From Pelobates cultripes (Eukaryota > Chordata > Amphibia > Anura > Pelobatidae): a stretch of DNA of 64,000 bases. Shown here piece after piece: positions 49,009 to 59,992 of the stretch. A program made the position numbers and the translations under genes. The notes beneath the pieces are model-generated. The model searched no databases, was not told the origin of the DNA, and saw only the letters and a list, made by a program, of their open reading frames with translations. Where the stretch lies: the NCBI GenBank assembly GCA_933207985.1, contig OW240916.1, positions 268,572,565 through 268,636,564 on the forward strand, given 5' to 3'. Every line of letters begins with the position of its first letter. Within the stretch, counting starts at the first letter, position 1.

Positions 49009-51237
49009 GTGAGTGTAATATTTTCTTTAATTTTGTTTAATTTTGTTTTCTGATTCGATGATATATAGATTAAATGTATCACTAGCAATGTTAAGTTCAC
49101 ATCTAAAGGGAAACAAGTAGATTTAATATTGTGACTAAAAATAATCAGAGATGAAGTGGATGTATTAACTTGATGCTTCTGCTAAATATGATCTGCCCCA
49201 AGACTGTAGCTTTGATTTGTTTATATCTATTGAAACTTTATTCATTTTGTTTGTGTTCCACAAGCCTGCTGGAGAAAAATATGTGGTTTTGTCCTTTTAA
49301 TCAGCACAGACTCTAAACATTCCATCACATAACAGTCTGTTTAACTCCGCAGCTAATTCCCAAACAATCAGCTCTCTATGGGTGATGAATGGCTTAGAAT
49401 TTAAATATGAATCTATGCATCAGATATGATTGCTTGTAGTTCGGCCTCTGCTTTTAAATTATAGAAGTTATACAATCCTGGTTTGTACAAAACTTGTACA
49501 ATTAAACGTCTCTATGGAACTTTTGTTTCTAGAATTCCAATGGTACAAACTCTTCTTCAGTTCAATATTTCAATGTACATATTTAATATTCCCAGCTGTT
49601 ATTCACTTATTTCTGACAAGTGATTTATATGCTCAGCTACCAGAGCTAAAACAAATTAAAGAAAATAGCTCTATAATCTATAGAAAGGGAACTTAATGTC
49701 ATCAAATTAGGGTTTGGAATTTCTGAGATTGTTGAGATTTTCCACGTAACCCTTTTCCGCTAAAGATTAAATAAAAATTACAGTGTCTATACATAACAGA
49801 AATATCCATATGACATTTACTGATCTTAAATTATTACTGAAAAAAAAATAAACCTTTGGGGAGCAAAGCAGTACTCATTAAACACGAAAAGAATTTACAT
49901 TTTTTTTTAAAAACTGATGTATTGTTATTATTTAAAATAAAGAATTCATTTAGAGAATGTAGTGGGATACTGAGATAGTTTTGATAGAACATCTAGTTCA
50001 ATATAATTCAGTGTGAGCTCAGCAGGTTGATGTTTGGTTTCTCAGAAGACAAGACATTATGATTGGCAAGGTGATAGTATTTAGGGAAGAAAATATGTCA
50101 TTTTGTAATAATGGCTAAAGAAGAGATTAAATGCTTTAAAAGTTTAACAAGATTACATTGTAGATATGATGTATTATGTAAAGGATGCAAAATTCACTGC
50201 GGAAATCGTATCATTAGAATGAAAATTATGTTTTATGCTATTAAGTTATTACTCAAGTTAAGTTATAATGAATTAATAACATTCATAAACAGATTGTGCG
50301 CTCAGCAGTGAGCTCTAATGAGTTGGAACTAACGTCAAAAACTTACGAAAGTTTGAAAAGGTTGCAAAAAAGTTGTAAAAAAAAACCCCCAAAAAACCTG
50401 TATCTTGCTGAATGAGTAAATATATTTTAAGATCTCTGCCAGATTTACCTACATTTTGTGATTCAATTATCAACTATCAACTTGGGTTACTTGCTACATA
50501 TTGTTATGACGATTATGTCACTTAAAATAAATACGAGACAAGTAAGGGAGTTGCACCACAGATCCTGTACAGTCTAACTCTCATCACTCCCAGGCTGTAA
50601 CAGTCAGTCAGTCATATAGATCTGTCTTTTTCTATCAAGATGTTACAACCATTGTGAATTATTTACTACATTCATCTAGCTTGAAATTAAACAGGTGCAA
50701 GGGTACAATTTATCACTAGAAATTAGATCCAGTGGAAATACATATTGTCAGCAGAAAAAACTGTATTAAATCCAAGATACAAGTTAATTAATTATGAGGA
50801 GCTTTCAGGAAAGAATTTAGTGCTTAATGAGCAGCGTTAGTGATATTTCTGCTTTCTATTCTATTTTCTAGAGATTTGTAGGAAATGCTCAATGCAGTAA
50901 ATGATCTTTAGAATAGAGAAGACCAAAAGGTGTATCACAGCTCAGACTGGCAAAATTCATTTTAAATGTAATTCTGCATTGGCTGGGGATCAATCTTTTG
51001 GCCACCGTTGCTTTAAAATGTATTCTTCAATGGCATGGGGCACTTAACTAAGGCGTTGGTTAGTGCTTGTTTATGTATCATAAGTATACATGTATTGGCC
51101 GCACTATGCACAATAAATATACATCTACTAACCCATACATATAATTGAATCTATATATATGTATCTAACACATTGCATTTTGTATAAAATTGTATTCTCT
51201 TCAAATTACCAGGGTATTATTATTGAAGGGCTGTGGG

Positions 51238-51780
51238 ATAGAGACATACAAAAGGGACTAGAGGGGACAAAGATACACACAAGGGGCTGGGGGGAAGAGA
51301 CACACAGTGGTTGTGGAGGAAAAAAACAGAAACACTAAAGGGCTGGATGGAAGAGACACACAATGGGAGCTGGGGAAAATAAGACACACAAAAGGGGCTG
51401 GGAGGAAAAGACACACATGGGGCTGGGGTGGAAGTGACACACACAGGGGCTCTGTACAAAAATGCACATGAGGGGCTAGGGGAGAGAAACAAACACAGGG
51501 GCTTGGGAAGGGGAGAAAGAGACACACAAAAGGGGATGTGGGGAAAGAGACATACGAAAAGGGTTGTGGGGGAGAAAGAGACACACAAAGGGGCATGGGG
51601 GGAGTAAGAAACTCACAAAGGGGCTGGGGGAGAAAGAGACACACACAAAGGGGATTGGGGAAGTAAGAGACACAAGGGGAAAATGGGGAGTAAAATACAC
51701 TAAATGGGGTGTAGGACACAAAAGAGGGGATAAGAAACACAAAAAGGGGTACAAAATGCAAAAGGGGTTAAGAAACACAT
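51238..51780. repeat. Purine-rich minisatellite, GGGGCTGGGGGAAAGAGACACACA units
   Basis: About 18 imperfect 25-35 bp units with an AAAGGGGCTGGGG core and a GAGACACACA tail. The + strand is almost all purine plus AC. The Pro/Phe/Cys-rich minus-strand readings (51220-51865) are artefacts. Confidence 0.9.
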
Positions 51781-52735
51781 AAGAAGATGTGTTTTTTTGG
51801 AAGGGAGGACGGCAAAATGCATCTTTGTCTGTGTAGCCCAAAATCCTTGCACAAGCCCTATTCACATCTCACTGATTCGTAATTAGTATCATTGAGAAAC
51901 CTGTGCTGTTTAATCTAGTCTCACAATCTCTCACTTCGAAGATAGACCCTGATTGCAAACTGGGTTAGATTTCCTCCTACCAGATGCTCATTCTCATTCT
52001 CAGCATTCTTCAAGAGAGTTTCCCATTAATTTGTGAATGAATGATATCATACCCATGACTTCATTGCACACACATCTGCATGAGTAGCCTTGCAGTCCAT
52101 TCCTATAGGAAATCTGAGAACTTGCATGTGATGTCACATTGGAGTGCATGATCACTAACATTCCCATAGAAAGCTACGAGAAGTCAGTGATTGGCTGAGA
52201 AATGCCCAACAATTAAAAAACAGAGGGGGTGGATCAGAACCATGGGGGAAAAAGGAGAGTTTTTAATTTATTTGTTTTTTTAATGAAATGCATAATTTCC
52301 AATAAAAATAACATTACGTTTATTTGCAAAATAGCAAATTGCAGAGAATCGAAAACCTAATTGCACAATCCAGATCTTTTTTCCAACTTGACTCCTTTAG
52401 CTTAGTTTCAGCAATTCAGTTTTAAATTCACCACAATCTAGTATTTAGTTAAAAAAAATGCAGTGTAACATTCTAATTAAAACATAAAAAATGCTATAAA
52501 GAGTTTGTCACTAAACATCTGGACATCTGGAGAGAATGGATGAGGGAATTGGTTAGTTTACAAGGAATTAATTGATAACAAATTCTCCACTTCTTTTATT
52601 TTGACTTAAAATTTGCAATTTACTTGTAATTTACTTGTACTTTCTCGACAATTCCTGTTTCTTTTTTTTTAACTACGTGAACCATGCTAAAACTATATAT
52701 GTTTGTGTCAGCATGTCCTGTAGTAATATATTATT

Positions 52736-52764
52736 TATGTATGTATGTATGTATGTATGTATGT
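52736..52764. repeat. (TATG)n microsatellite
   Basis: Seven TATG units. Confidence 0.95.
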
Positions 52765-53578
52765 GCCAACATGTTCTGTAGTGTTGTAGAGAGGAGCTGT
52801 GAAATTTGAGACACACTGAAATCGATGTTATAAAATAGCCTTTTTGTTTAAACAAGTTCAATTTTACCTTGAGGATCTGTCAAGACAAAACAGACTAAAC
52901 ATTAGATGTCCTATTAGATGAGTTATTCTTTTCTAGTCTAAAACATAAAAGGAATATTCAAATAATAAAAATTATATCCTTTATCCAAACGCTCATATTT
53001 TTTTCATATGATTTTTTCACTCATCAGTATGATATTAAATTTTTATAGCTTTGCTTATTTTATTTATTTATTTATTTTGTTACATCTCCTAATATTATTG
53101 TTAATAGCTTCAGATCCTGCAGTGGTGCACGAAAGATACGATTCACTGATTCCAATTTTTGACCCGAATAATGTTGCAAAATAAACAAAAAAGTTTGATA
53201 CAAGATGAGTACAATTCACAGGCTCGAGTGGTTGTAATGGTACCCCTATCTCTTTTTAACGTAAATGAGGACTTATCTCATCAGCTGGGAAACTTTCTGT
53301 TTGTGTTAATTCCCAAATTAGGTAAAACCTGTCTAAGTTCCACCGAGTAAAACGTTTACAGGGAACCCCTTTTTTGGGGGGATTTTTCTGTAGATAAAAC
53401 CATGTTAGATATTTCTCCTATTTTTCCTAAGGAAAATAACAGCTGTGCTCCATTTGACAACTAGTGAATTACCCCTTAAATGCATCTGTATGGAGTTATG
53501 TATATAATTACATTAGACTGATATGAATATTGGTCAGCGCATCATGTTATAATACCCCATTCACATCTTATATTACAG

Positions 53579-53648
53579 TTGTCTGCTAGTCCACTGGCAG
53601 GTGTAGTGGCCATTAAGTTCAGAGAAGAGGCATCCTCCAACTGGCCAG
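53579..53648 (+). other. SLC1A3: SLC1A3 exon 2, 5' UTR part
   Basis: Follows a splice acceptor (TTATATTACAG). Seventy bases precede the ATG and contain no other ATG. An in-frame TAG for the upstream reading of exon 1 lies at 53587-53589. Confidence 0.75.
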
Positions 53649-53829
53649 ATGACTAAAAGTAACGGGGAAGACACACGATCAGGGAACAGGATGGAGCGTT
53701 TCCAGCAAGGGGTTCGCCAGCGCTCCTTATCGGCAAAAAAAAAAATGCAAAACATAACAAGAGAAGATGTCAAAACCTTTTTCCGTCGGAATGGATTTGT
53801 TCTTTTCACTATCTCTGCCGTCATCATTG
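53649..53829 (+). CDS. SLC1A3: SLC1A3 (EAAT1/GLAST) first coding exon
   Basis: This exon encodes the N-terminus of excitatory amino acid transporter 1, the sodium-coupled glutamate/aspartate transporter of astrocytes and radial glia at the plasma membrane. The 60 codons begin MTKSNGE, then [21 protein letters not shown] and a hydrophobic stretch (residues 50-60) that starts the first transmembrane helix. These match the vertebrate EAAT1 N-terminus and its length before this boundary. The exon ends after one base of codon 61 (Gly), a phase-1 junction, with GTAAGT at 53830. The ATG is chosen because it is the first in the exon and matches the family start. Later exons lie beyond the window, so intron 2 exceeds 10 kb. 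A close paralogue of SLC1A3 cannot be excluded from 60 residues, but SLC1A3 fits best. Confidence 0.9.
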
Positions 53830-54113
53830 GTAAGTGTGTAAAAAAATGTATTTCTGTGTTTATATTTACTACCTTGTCTTAACTCTCCCATAAATTGTAA
53901 ATAAAACTGAATGCAATGTTCAAACTATTAGCTCTTAAGTAAAAATGACAGATCTTTAATGAAATGTCATAAATGTGGTCTGTGCAAGACGTCTGTAGAT
54001 GTGAAGCGTACCTTTACTGATTTTTCTCAAACTGGTGGAGCTCTATAAACAGCAGTTCTACGTCAAGGTTCTAAAAATGACAGTCAGAAGCAGTCTGAAG
54101 AAATATTTAATTA

Positions 54114-54906
54114 CTGTATTTTTCCATGTATAAGCTGCCCCCATGTATAAGACAACACCTATTTTTTGAGCCCCAAATTAAGAAATCAATATTTTAAACA
54201 TCAAATAGAACAACTTTGATATTTTAGAGGTGACTTCTGAGGAGAACAACACACTTCTGATTCTCATGCCTCCCCTGTGCTACGCTACCCTGTGAAGTTT
54301 TTGGCTCTATAGTGCATGCTGGGAGACTACAGCTCCCACAATACATCAGGTGGTTTGAGGGCATGCTGGGAGACTACAGCTCCCACAATACAGCATGTGG
54401 TGGGAGGGCATGCTGGGAGACTACAGCTCCCACAATACATCAGGTGGTATGAGGGCATGCTGGGAGACTACAGCTCCCACAATACAGCAGGTGGTGTGAG
54501 GGCATCATGGGACTTCACAGTAGTATTCCCTCTGCTCCCTGATACCCATTTTCTCCCCCATAAATATATAAAAAAAGACCTACCTGTGGTGAAGCAAACC
54601 TTAATATGGCTGCTTCTTTTATGGTGTGGCATTTCTCTGGATCTCCGTTGGTGGTAAGTGCTGATGTCTGCTGCAGCTCCCACGCATATAGGGACCTCTT
54701 CCTCATTCAGAAGCATTCAGAAGTGGATCGGCGGGAGGGAGGCCAGGAATGAGTGTCAGCCAAGGCTCATTGAAATGCGTCAGGCGCCATCTTAACTTAG
54801 GCCCAGCGCACAAATGTTTTTTTAAACCCCTGCAGTGACATTCCTTGTATAAGATGACCCCCAATTTTAGACTAAACATTTTTAGAAAAAACATGGTAAA
54901 ATACAG
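54114..54906. mobile_element. Tc1/mariner-type MITE, 793 bp
   Basis: Inverted ends CTGTATTTTTCCATGT and ACATGGTAAAATACAG are flanked by TA at 54112-54113 and 54907-54908. Both ends carry TATAAGA(C/T)GACCCC-like subterminal blocks. No transposase. The interior includes the 47-bp array and a GC-richer stretch to 54830. Confidence 0.75.
54314..54501 (+). repeat. Four 47-bp tandem repeats with ACTACAGCTCCCA
   Basis: Exact 47-bp period starting at 54314, 54361, 54408 and 54455, plus a partial fifth. Each unit has GCATGCTGGGAGACTACAGC followed by TCCCACAATACA. The ACTACA..TCCCA core is like the ZNF143 site. Confidence 0.95.
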
Positions 54907-55748
54907 TAGTTAGCATAGTGACTGCATCAAATTTAGAATTTTGACGAGTGGGGTTTAAACGTAAACCACATAGTAGTTTATGATAAATGCATTGGTACCT
55001 GAGACAAATTATTATAGCTAAGCAGAATAAATCTAGCATTAACATGTCAGCTTCCTAGTCCAAGGAGAGATCTGATTGTCATTCTGGGGTTGAGAAGGAA
55101 TTTTATCCTAGCCAGAGAAATCGGAAAGCGCTTCAGACATAGTCAGATTAATATTGCCAAGGGCCCTAGGCAGCATTCCAGATTGAGACCCCTTCCTAGA
55201 GCCCTGGGCCCTTATGCAGATGCTGCCTCACACAGAGGCATACATTCGCAGATACACTTACCTTCATTTATGTTTACTTTCTCACACTTACTCACACATA
55301 CAGAAACACTCACAGATTCACCATTATAAACATATATTACAAACACAGATACGCAACGCCACACACATAGACACACTGCCACAGATATATCCAAACAGAT
55401 ATACAATGCCACACAGAGATACACATTGCCACATACATATACGTAGATACATACTGCCATACAAACTGCCACAGAGATACACAGCACGTACAAACATATG
55501 CACACAGACAAACATATACAAAATCAGATATACAGACACACATATACACATACAGATACTACCATATACATATACACAGCAAATACAAACATACACACAG
55601 ACATAGTACATATACACCGACATCAATATACATAGATGCATACTACCACACAAGCACACAGATAGATACTACCATACACACTGCCACACACATATACACA
55701 GAATATACAAGTATACACACACACAAACAGATACACATACACACATAT
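54907..55748. other. No gene; AC/TA-rich minisatellite from 55240
   Basis: From 55240 the sequence is ACACA/GATACACATTGCCA-type imperfect repeat. A GC-rich block at 55155-55215 (AAGGGCCCTAGGCAG) may be a transposon end. Readings on both strands are artefacts. Confidence 0.6.
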
Positions 55749-55910
55749 ACACCAGAGGTGTAACTAGAAACCACAGGGCCCCAGTGCGAAAAATGCCCTG
55801 GTCCTCCCCCCCATGAATCTCCCGCCCCCCCCACACACATACAGATAAACAGACAAACACACTGACATACATGCAGATACAGACAATATAACACATGCTA
55901 ATACACAGAC
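55749..55910. mobile_element. Possible hAT end, CAGAGGTGTAACTAGAAACC
   Basis: CAGAGGTGTAACTAGAAACC resembles the widespread CAGGGGCGTAACTAGA hAT terminus. A weak partner (GATGTTACGCTACTTG) lies near 56920. No matching target duplication found. Confidence 0.4.
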
Positions 55911-55911
55911 T

Positions 55912-55956
55912 CACAGACAAGCTCACTGACACACATACAAGCTCACTCACTAGCAG

Positions 55957-55991
<35 letters not shown>

Positions 55992-56569
55992 CACTAGCAG
56001 GAACACACACACAGAAGCTCCCTCACTGGCAGATGCACACACACACACAGAAGCTCACTCACTAGCAGATGCGCGCGCACACACACACAGAAGCTCGCTC
56101 ACTCACTAGCAGATGTACACACACACAAAGACATCCACACACACAGAGGCAGACATGCACACACACAGAGACAGGCAGACAGCCACACACACACACACAC
56201 ACAGGCAGACAGTCACACACACACTCAGGCAGTCACACACACACACAGGCAGACAGTTACACACTCACAGGCAGACAGTCACACACACACACACACACAC
56301 AGGCACAGTCACACACCTCAGGCAGTCACACACACACACACAGGCAGACAGTCACACACACACACACACAGGCAGACAATCACACACACACAGTCACACA
56401 CACAGGCAGACACACACACAGGCTGACAGACAGACACACACACAGGCAGTCACACACATACACACTGGCAGTCACACACAAACACACACACACACACACA
56501 CAGGCAGTCACACACATACACACACTCACATACACACACACAGGCAGTCACACACACACATACAGGCAG

Positions 56570-56602
<33 letters not shown>

Positions 56603-56757
56603 CAGTCACACGCACACACACAGGCAGTCACACACACACTCACAGGCAGTCACACACAGCCATCCTTTGGAGCTCCTGGAGGCTGGTTGTTGGGGAAGCA
56701 GGGACTCCTTCCTGCTTCCCATGCTGCAGTTACCAGGGCCCCCGCCGCACAGTAAGC
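55912..56757. repeat. Left arm of a large inverted repeat
   Basis: (AC)n-rich units with AGGCAGTCACACAC and AGAAGCTCACTCACTAGCAG, ending in a unique GC-rich block (GGAGCTCCTGGAGGCTGG, GGGCCCCCGCCGCACAGTAAGC). The reverse complement recurs at 58207-58945. The long His/Thr-rich readings (56069-56916) are artefacts. Confidence 0.85.
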
Positions 56758-58206
56758 CCTGTCGCACGCTTAGCTCTGCCCCCGCTGCAATATTTTTTTT
56801 TACATACCTGGCCGGCCATGTGTGAGCTGTGCCGGCCGCATTGCTCCCCCTGCTCCCATGGGGCCCTGTGCGGCCGCACAGCTCACACATGGCTGGCTGG
56901 CATTATAGGAGCCTGATGTTACGCTACTTGGGTGATTTGGATTGGAACTCAACTACAGCTTGTAAAACTCCCTAATTACAATAGTGAAGAAGCGGAGAAT
57001 CTTCAAAGTATCAATACTGTAGCTTTAAGAAAGGAGAGGATTGCTGGCACTTTGAGAATCAAATGAAGTTTTAATAATTGTTGAACTTAATGAATTGCAT
57101 TTAGGCAATAATCCAATAAGAATAAGTGAAAGTCATTAAACAATACAAAGTTCATCAATAAGTATTTCCTCAGAGATATATTAAATAAGATTCATTAGGT
57201 TGCTAGGAATAATCTTCAATAATGATATTTAGCAGGTAGCAAAGTATTTGCAAAGCAAGAAACAGTTCCTAATGATTAAGCTTGATGGGAGTTATCCTCC
57301 ATATAATTAGTAGCTTGAAGCAGTGAAGTTTTAAGCAAGCAGTAATAGTTCATCAATAAATGAGATAGACAATAGCTGAAAGGTATACTTAAGGTTAAGG
57401 TGAGTTATCCTCCAAGAGTTCAGAGTTATAGTCCACTTGATAATTAACAAGTATCAGTTCTCCAGTAATCCTCCATGGCATGCAGTATCATCCATGTATT
57501 AGCTTAAAGGCTAGGATGGCTTGTCAGAGTCTATGGAGCCGGCGTGTATACCAGGAAGTCGGTCCCACATTGTCAGAGCTGGCGAGTATGGAGGAAGTAG
57601 GTCACACAATCACCAAGCGTCCTCTCTCTGGCGCGGACTGCTAAAGTACAGTCAGAGCCGAATCAGAGGGGGGCGTGGTCAGCTCCGCATCGCGGAATTT
57701 CCGAACCCGGAAGTGTTACCGCATGACACCTGATCACTGATTAGGGCTGTCAGCCCAGCCCCAGGTGCCGCAGCACACCGGGATACACAGACACACATAA
57801 AGACACACATAAAGACAGATACACATATAGACACACATGCAGATACACATACATACACATATGCAGACAAACAGATACACATACACCTAAAGACACACAG
57901 ACACACATGCGGGTACACAGACACATATAAAGACAGATACACATATAGACACACATGCAGATACACAGACACACTTAATGCCAAACATTTGGATACACAG
58001 AATGACACTCATACAGATACAAACAGTAACACACACAGATACATAGGGGCATACACTGACACACATGCTGATACACAGACACACTTAATGCCAAACATTT
58101 GGATACACAGAATGACACTCATACAGATACAAACAGTAACACACACAGTAACACACACAGATACATAGGGGCATACACTGACACACATGCTGAAGTGGCC
58201 CCGGTG
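56758..58206. other. Spacer of the inverted repeat; no gene
   Basis: 56760-56925 is GC-rich with GCCGGCC and GCGGCCGCAC blocks and an inverted pair around TGTGAGCTGTGC and GCACAGCTCACACA. 56930-57480 is AT-rich and unrecognised. 57500-57775 is GC-richer, perhaps LTR-derived. 57776-58195 is an ACACA minisatellite. Confidence 0.55.
57971..58193. repeat. Tandem duplication of about 110 bp
   Basis: The block from ACACTTAATGCCAAACATTT at 57971 recurs at 58081, identical over its length except for one extra CACAGTAACACA unit in the second copy. Confidence 0.9.
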
Positions 58207-58871
58207 GTTATTCCGGAGCTTACTGTGTGGCGGGGGCCCTGGTAACTGCAGCATGAGAAGGAGGCAGGAGTCCCTGCTTCCTCAACAACCAGCCTCCAGG
58301 TGCTCCAAGGGATGTAAAGGTAAGAAGGAGGTCAGTGTGTCTGTGTGTGACTGCCTGTGTGTGTGTGTGTCTGTCTGTCTGTCAGCCTGTGTGTGTGTCT
58401 GCCTGTGTGTGTGTGTGTGTGTGTGTGACTGCCTGTGAGTGTGTGACTGTCTTCCTGTGTGTGTGTGTGTGTGACTGTCTGCCTGTGTGTGTGTGATTGT
58501 CTGCCTGTGTGTGTGTGTGACTGTCTGCCTGTGTGTGTGTGTGTGTGACTGCCTGTGAGTATGTGACTGTCTGCCTGTGTGTGTGTGTGTGTGTGTGTGA
58601 CTGTCTGCCTGTGAGTGTGTGACTGTCTGCCTGTGTGTGTGTGTGTGTGTGTGACTGTCTGCCTGTGTGTGTGTGTGTGTGTGGCTGTCTGCCTGTCTCT
58701 GTGTGTGTGGATGTCTGCCTCTGTGTGTATGGATGTCTTTGTGTGTGCATCTGCTAGTGAGTGAGCGAGCTTCTGTGTGTGTGTGCACGCACATCTGCTA
58801 GTGAGTGAGCTTCTGTGTGTGTGTGTGCATCTGCTAGCGAAAGAGCTTCTGTGTGTGTGCACCTGCTGGTG

Positions 58872-58904
<33 letters not shown>

Positions 58905-58945
58905 CTGCTAGTGAGTGAGCTTGTATGTGTGTCAGTGAGCTTGAA
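58207..58945. repeat. Right arm of the large inverted repeat
   Basis: Reverse complement of 55912-56757: GCTTACTGTGTGGCGGGGGC through the unique block, then (TG)n units with GTGACTGTCTGCCTG and CTGCTAGTGAGTGAGC. The minus-strand His/Thr readings (58282-58862) mirror the left-arm ones. Confidence 0.85.
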
Positions 58946-59516
58946 TGTAGAGATCATATGTGTGTGTGCGTGTTAGTGAGCTTGTCTGTAGGGAGCACGA
59001 GTGTGTCTGAGCCTGTCTGTGGTGAGCATGTGTGTACAGTGAGCTTTTCTCTAGTAAGCATGTTGGGATCGTGAGCTTGTCTGTGGTGACCATATGTGTG
59101 TCAGTAAGCTTATCTGTAGTGAGCATGTGTGTGTCAGTGAGCTTGTCTGTAGTGAATCTGTGTGTTAGTGAGCTCTTCTGTAGAGCGAAAATGTGTGTCA
59201 ATGGGGTTGTCTGTAGGGAGAGTGTGTGCACATCAGTGAGCTTGTCTGTAGTGAGCGTGTGTGTGTGACAGTGAGCTTGTCTGTAGTAAGCTTGTGTGTG
59301 TATCAGAGTTTGTCTGTACTAAATTTGTGTGTGTGCCAGTAACCTTGTCTGTGTGTGTCATTGAGATTGTCTGTCAATGAGCCTATTTGTGTGCATCAGT
59401 AAGATTGTCTGTGTCTGTATGTGAGTATGCTTTACTGTATAATTTGTATACCCTGAAAGGACTAATATATATTATTGATACATTTCTTCTTCTAATTCAA
59501 AATATAATATATATAT

Positions 59517-59755
59517 AGATTGTGAAAGAAACGGCAGCACTCACGGTCTCCACTTAAAATCTTCTTTTATTTGCAAGATTAAAACATGGATCAACATTTC
59601 AGTCCCTAAGTGAGACTTTCTTCAGGATCAATATCATATCATATTGATCCTGAAGAAAGTCCCACTTAGGAAATTAAATGTTGATCCATGTTTTAATCTT
59701 GCAAATAAAAGATTTTAAGTGAAGACCGTGAGTGCTGCCCTTTCTTTCACAATCT
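59517..59755. repeat. Palindromic repeat, about 115-bp arms
   Basis: Arms 59517-59634 and 59641-59755 are inverted copies around CATATC. On the minus strand the left arm reads CTGAAGA (59625-59619) and, after a short stem, GAAA (59600-59597), the spacing of a hammerhead ribozyme core. It is inserted in the hAT relic. Like 46912-47040, it resembles paired Penelope-like terminal repeats. Confidence 0.8.
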
Positions 59756-59832
59756 GGATACCAAAGTCCCAGGCTTAAGCACCCAGCAAGTATATACCAC
59801 TGGAGCCTGTGTGCAAGGATTTTCCCAGTATT

Positions 59833-59836
<4 letters not shown>

Positions 59837-59900
<64 letters not shown>
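59837..59900. repeat. (TA)n/(TG)n microsatellite
   Basis: Alternating TATATA and TGTGTG runs. Confidence 0.9.
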
Positions 59901-59992
59901 TAACACACCCTACATAGCACAATGACTTATGGGGCTGGCATAGATTTTTTTCCGGGGCTGCTTCGTATCCCCAGTCCGGCCCTGTGTAAAAC

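Larger units (their letters stand above)
49009..53578 (+). other. SLC1A3: Putative SLC1A3 intron 1, 4570 bp
   Basis: Bounded by GTGAGT at 49009 and TTATATTACAG at 53568-53578. It holds the minisatellite at 51238-51780, a (TATG)n run and a dispersed repeat near 52375-52450. The remainder (49010-51230, 51781-52370 and 52770-53578) shows no gene or clear element. Confidence 0.45.
58946..59984 (-). mobile_element. hAT element (CAGGGCCGG family), left end lost
   Basis: Read on the minus strand it starts at 59984 with CAGGGCCGGACTGGGGATAC, then a block nearly identical to 35435-35490 (AAAAAATCTATGCCAGCCCC). Its microsatellite units match 35640-36065. The right flank TGTAAAAC corresponds to TGTATAAC in copy A at 6502-6509, the likely empty site. 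The other end merges with the inverted-repeat region and is not found. Confidence 0.65.

Noticed and set aside
49430..49696. 88-codon reading in SLC1A3 intron 1 as a coding exon
   Set aside because: AT-rich, no family similarity that I recognise, and no flanking splice signals that fit the transporter.
51220..51865. Pro/Phe/Cys-rich readings of 122-167 codons
   Set aside because: They are translations of the purine-rich minisatellite on the opposite strand.
53830..53882. Extension of the transporter reading past 53829 to the stop
   Set aside because: The sequence after the GTAAGT donor no longer resembles the family, so it is intron.
56069..58862. Readings of up to 267 codons of His/Thr repeats on both strands
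   Set aside because: They are translations of (AC)n/(TG)n arrays and appear on opposite strands in the two inverted arms.
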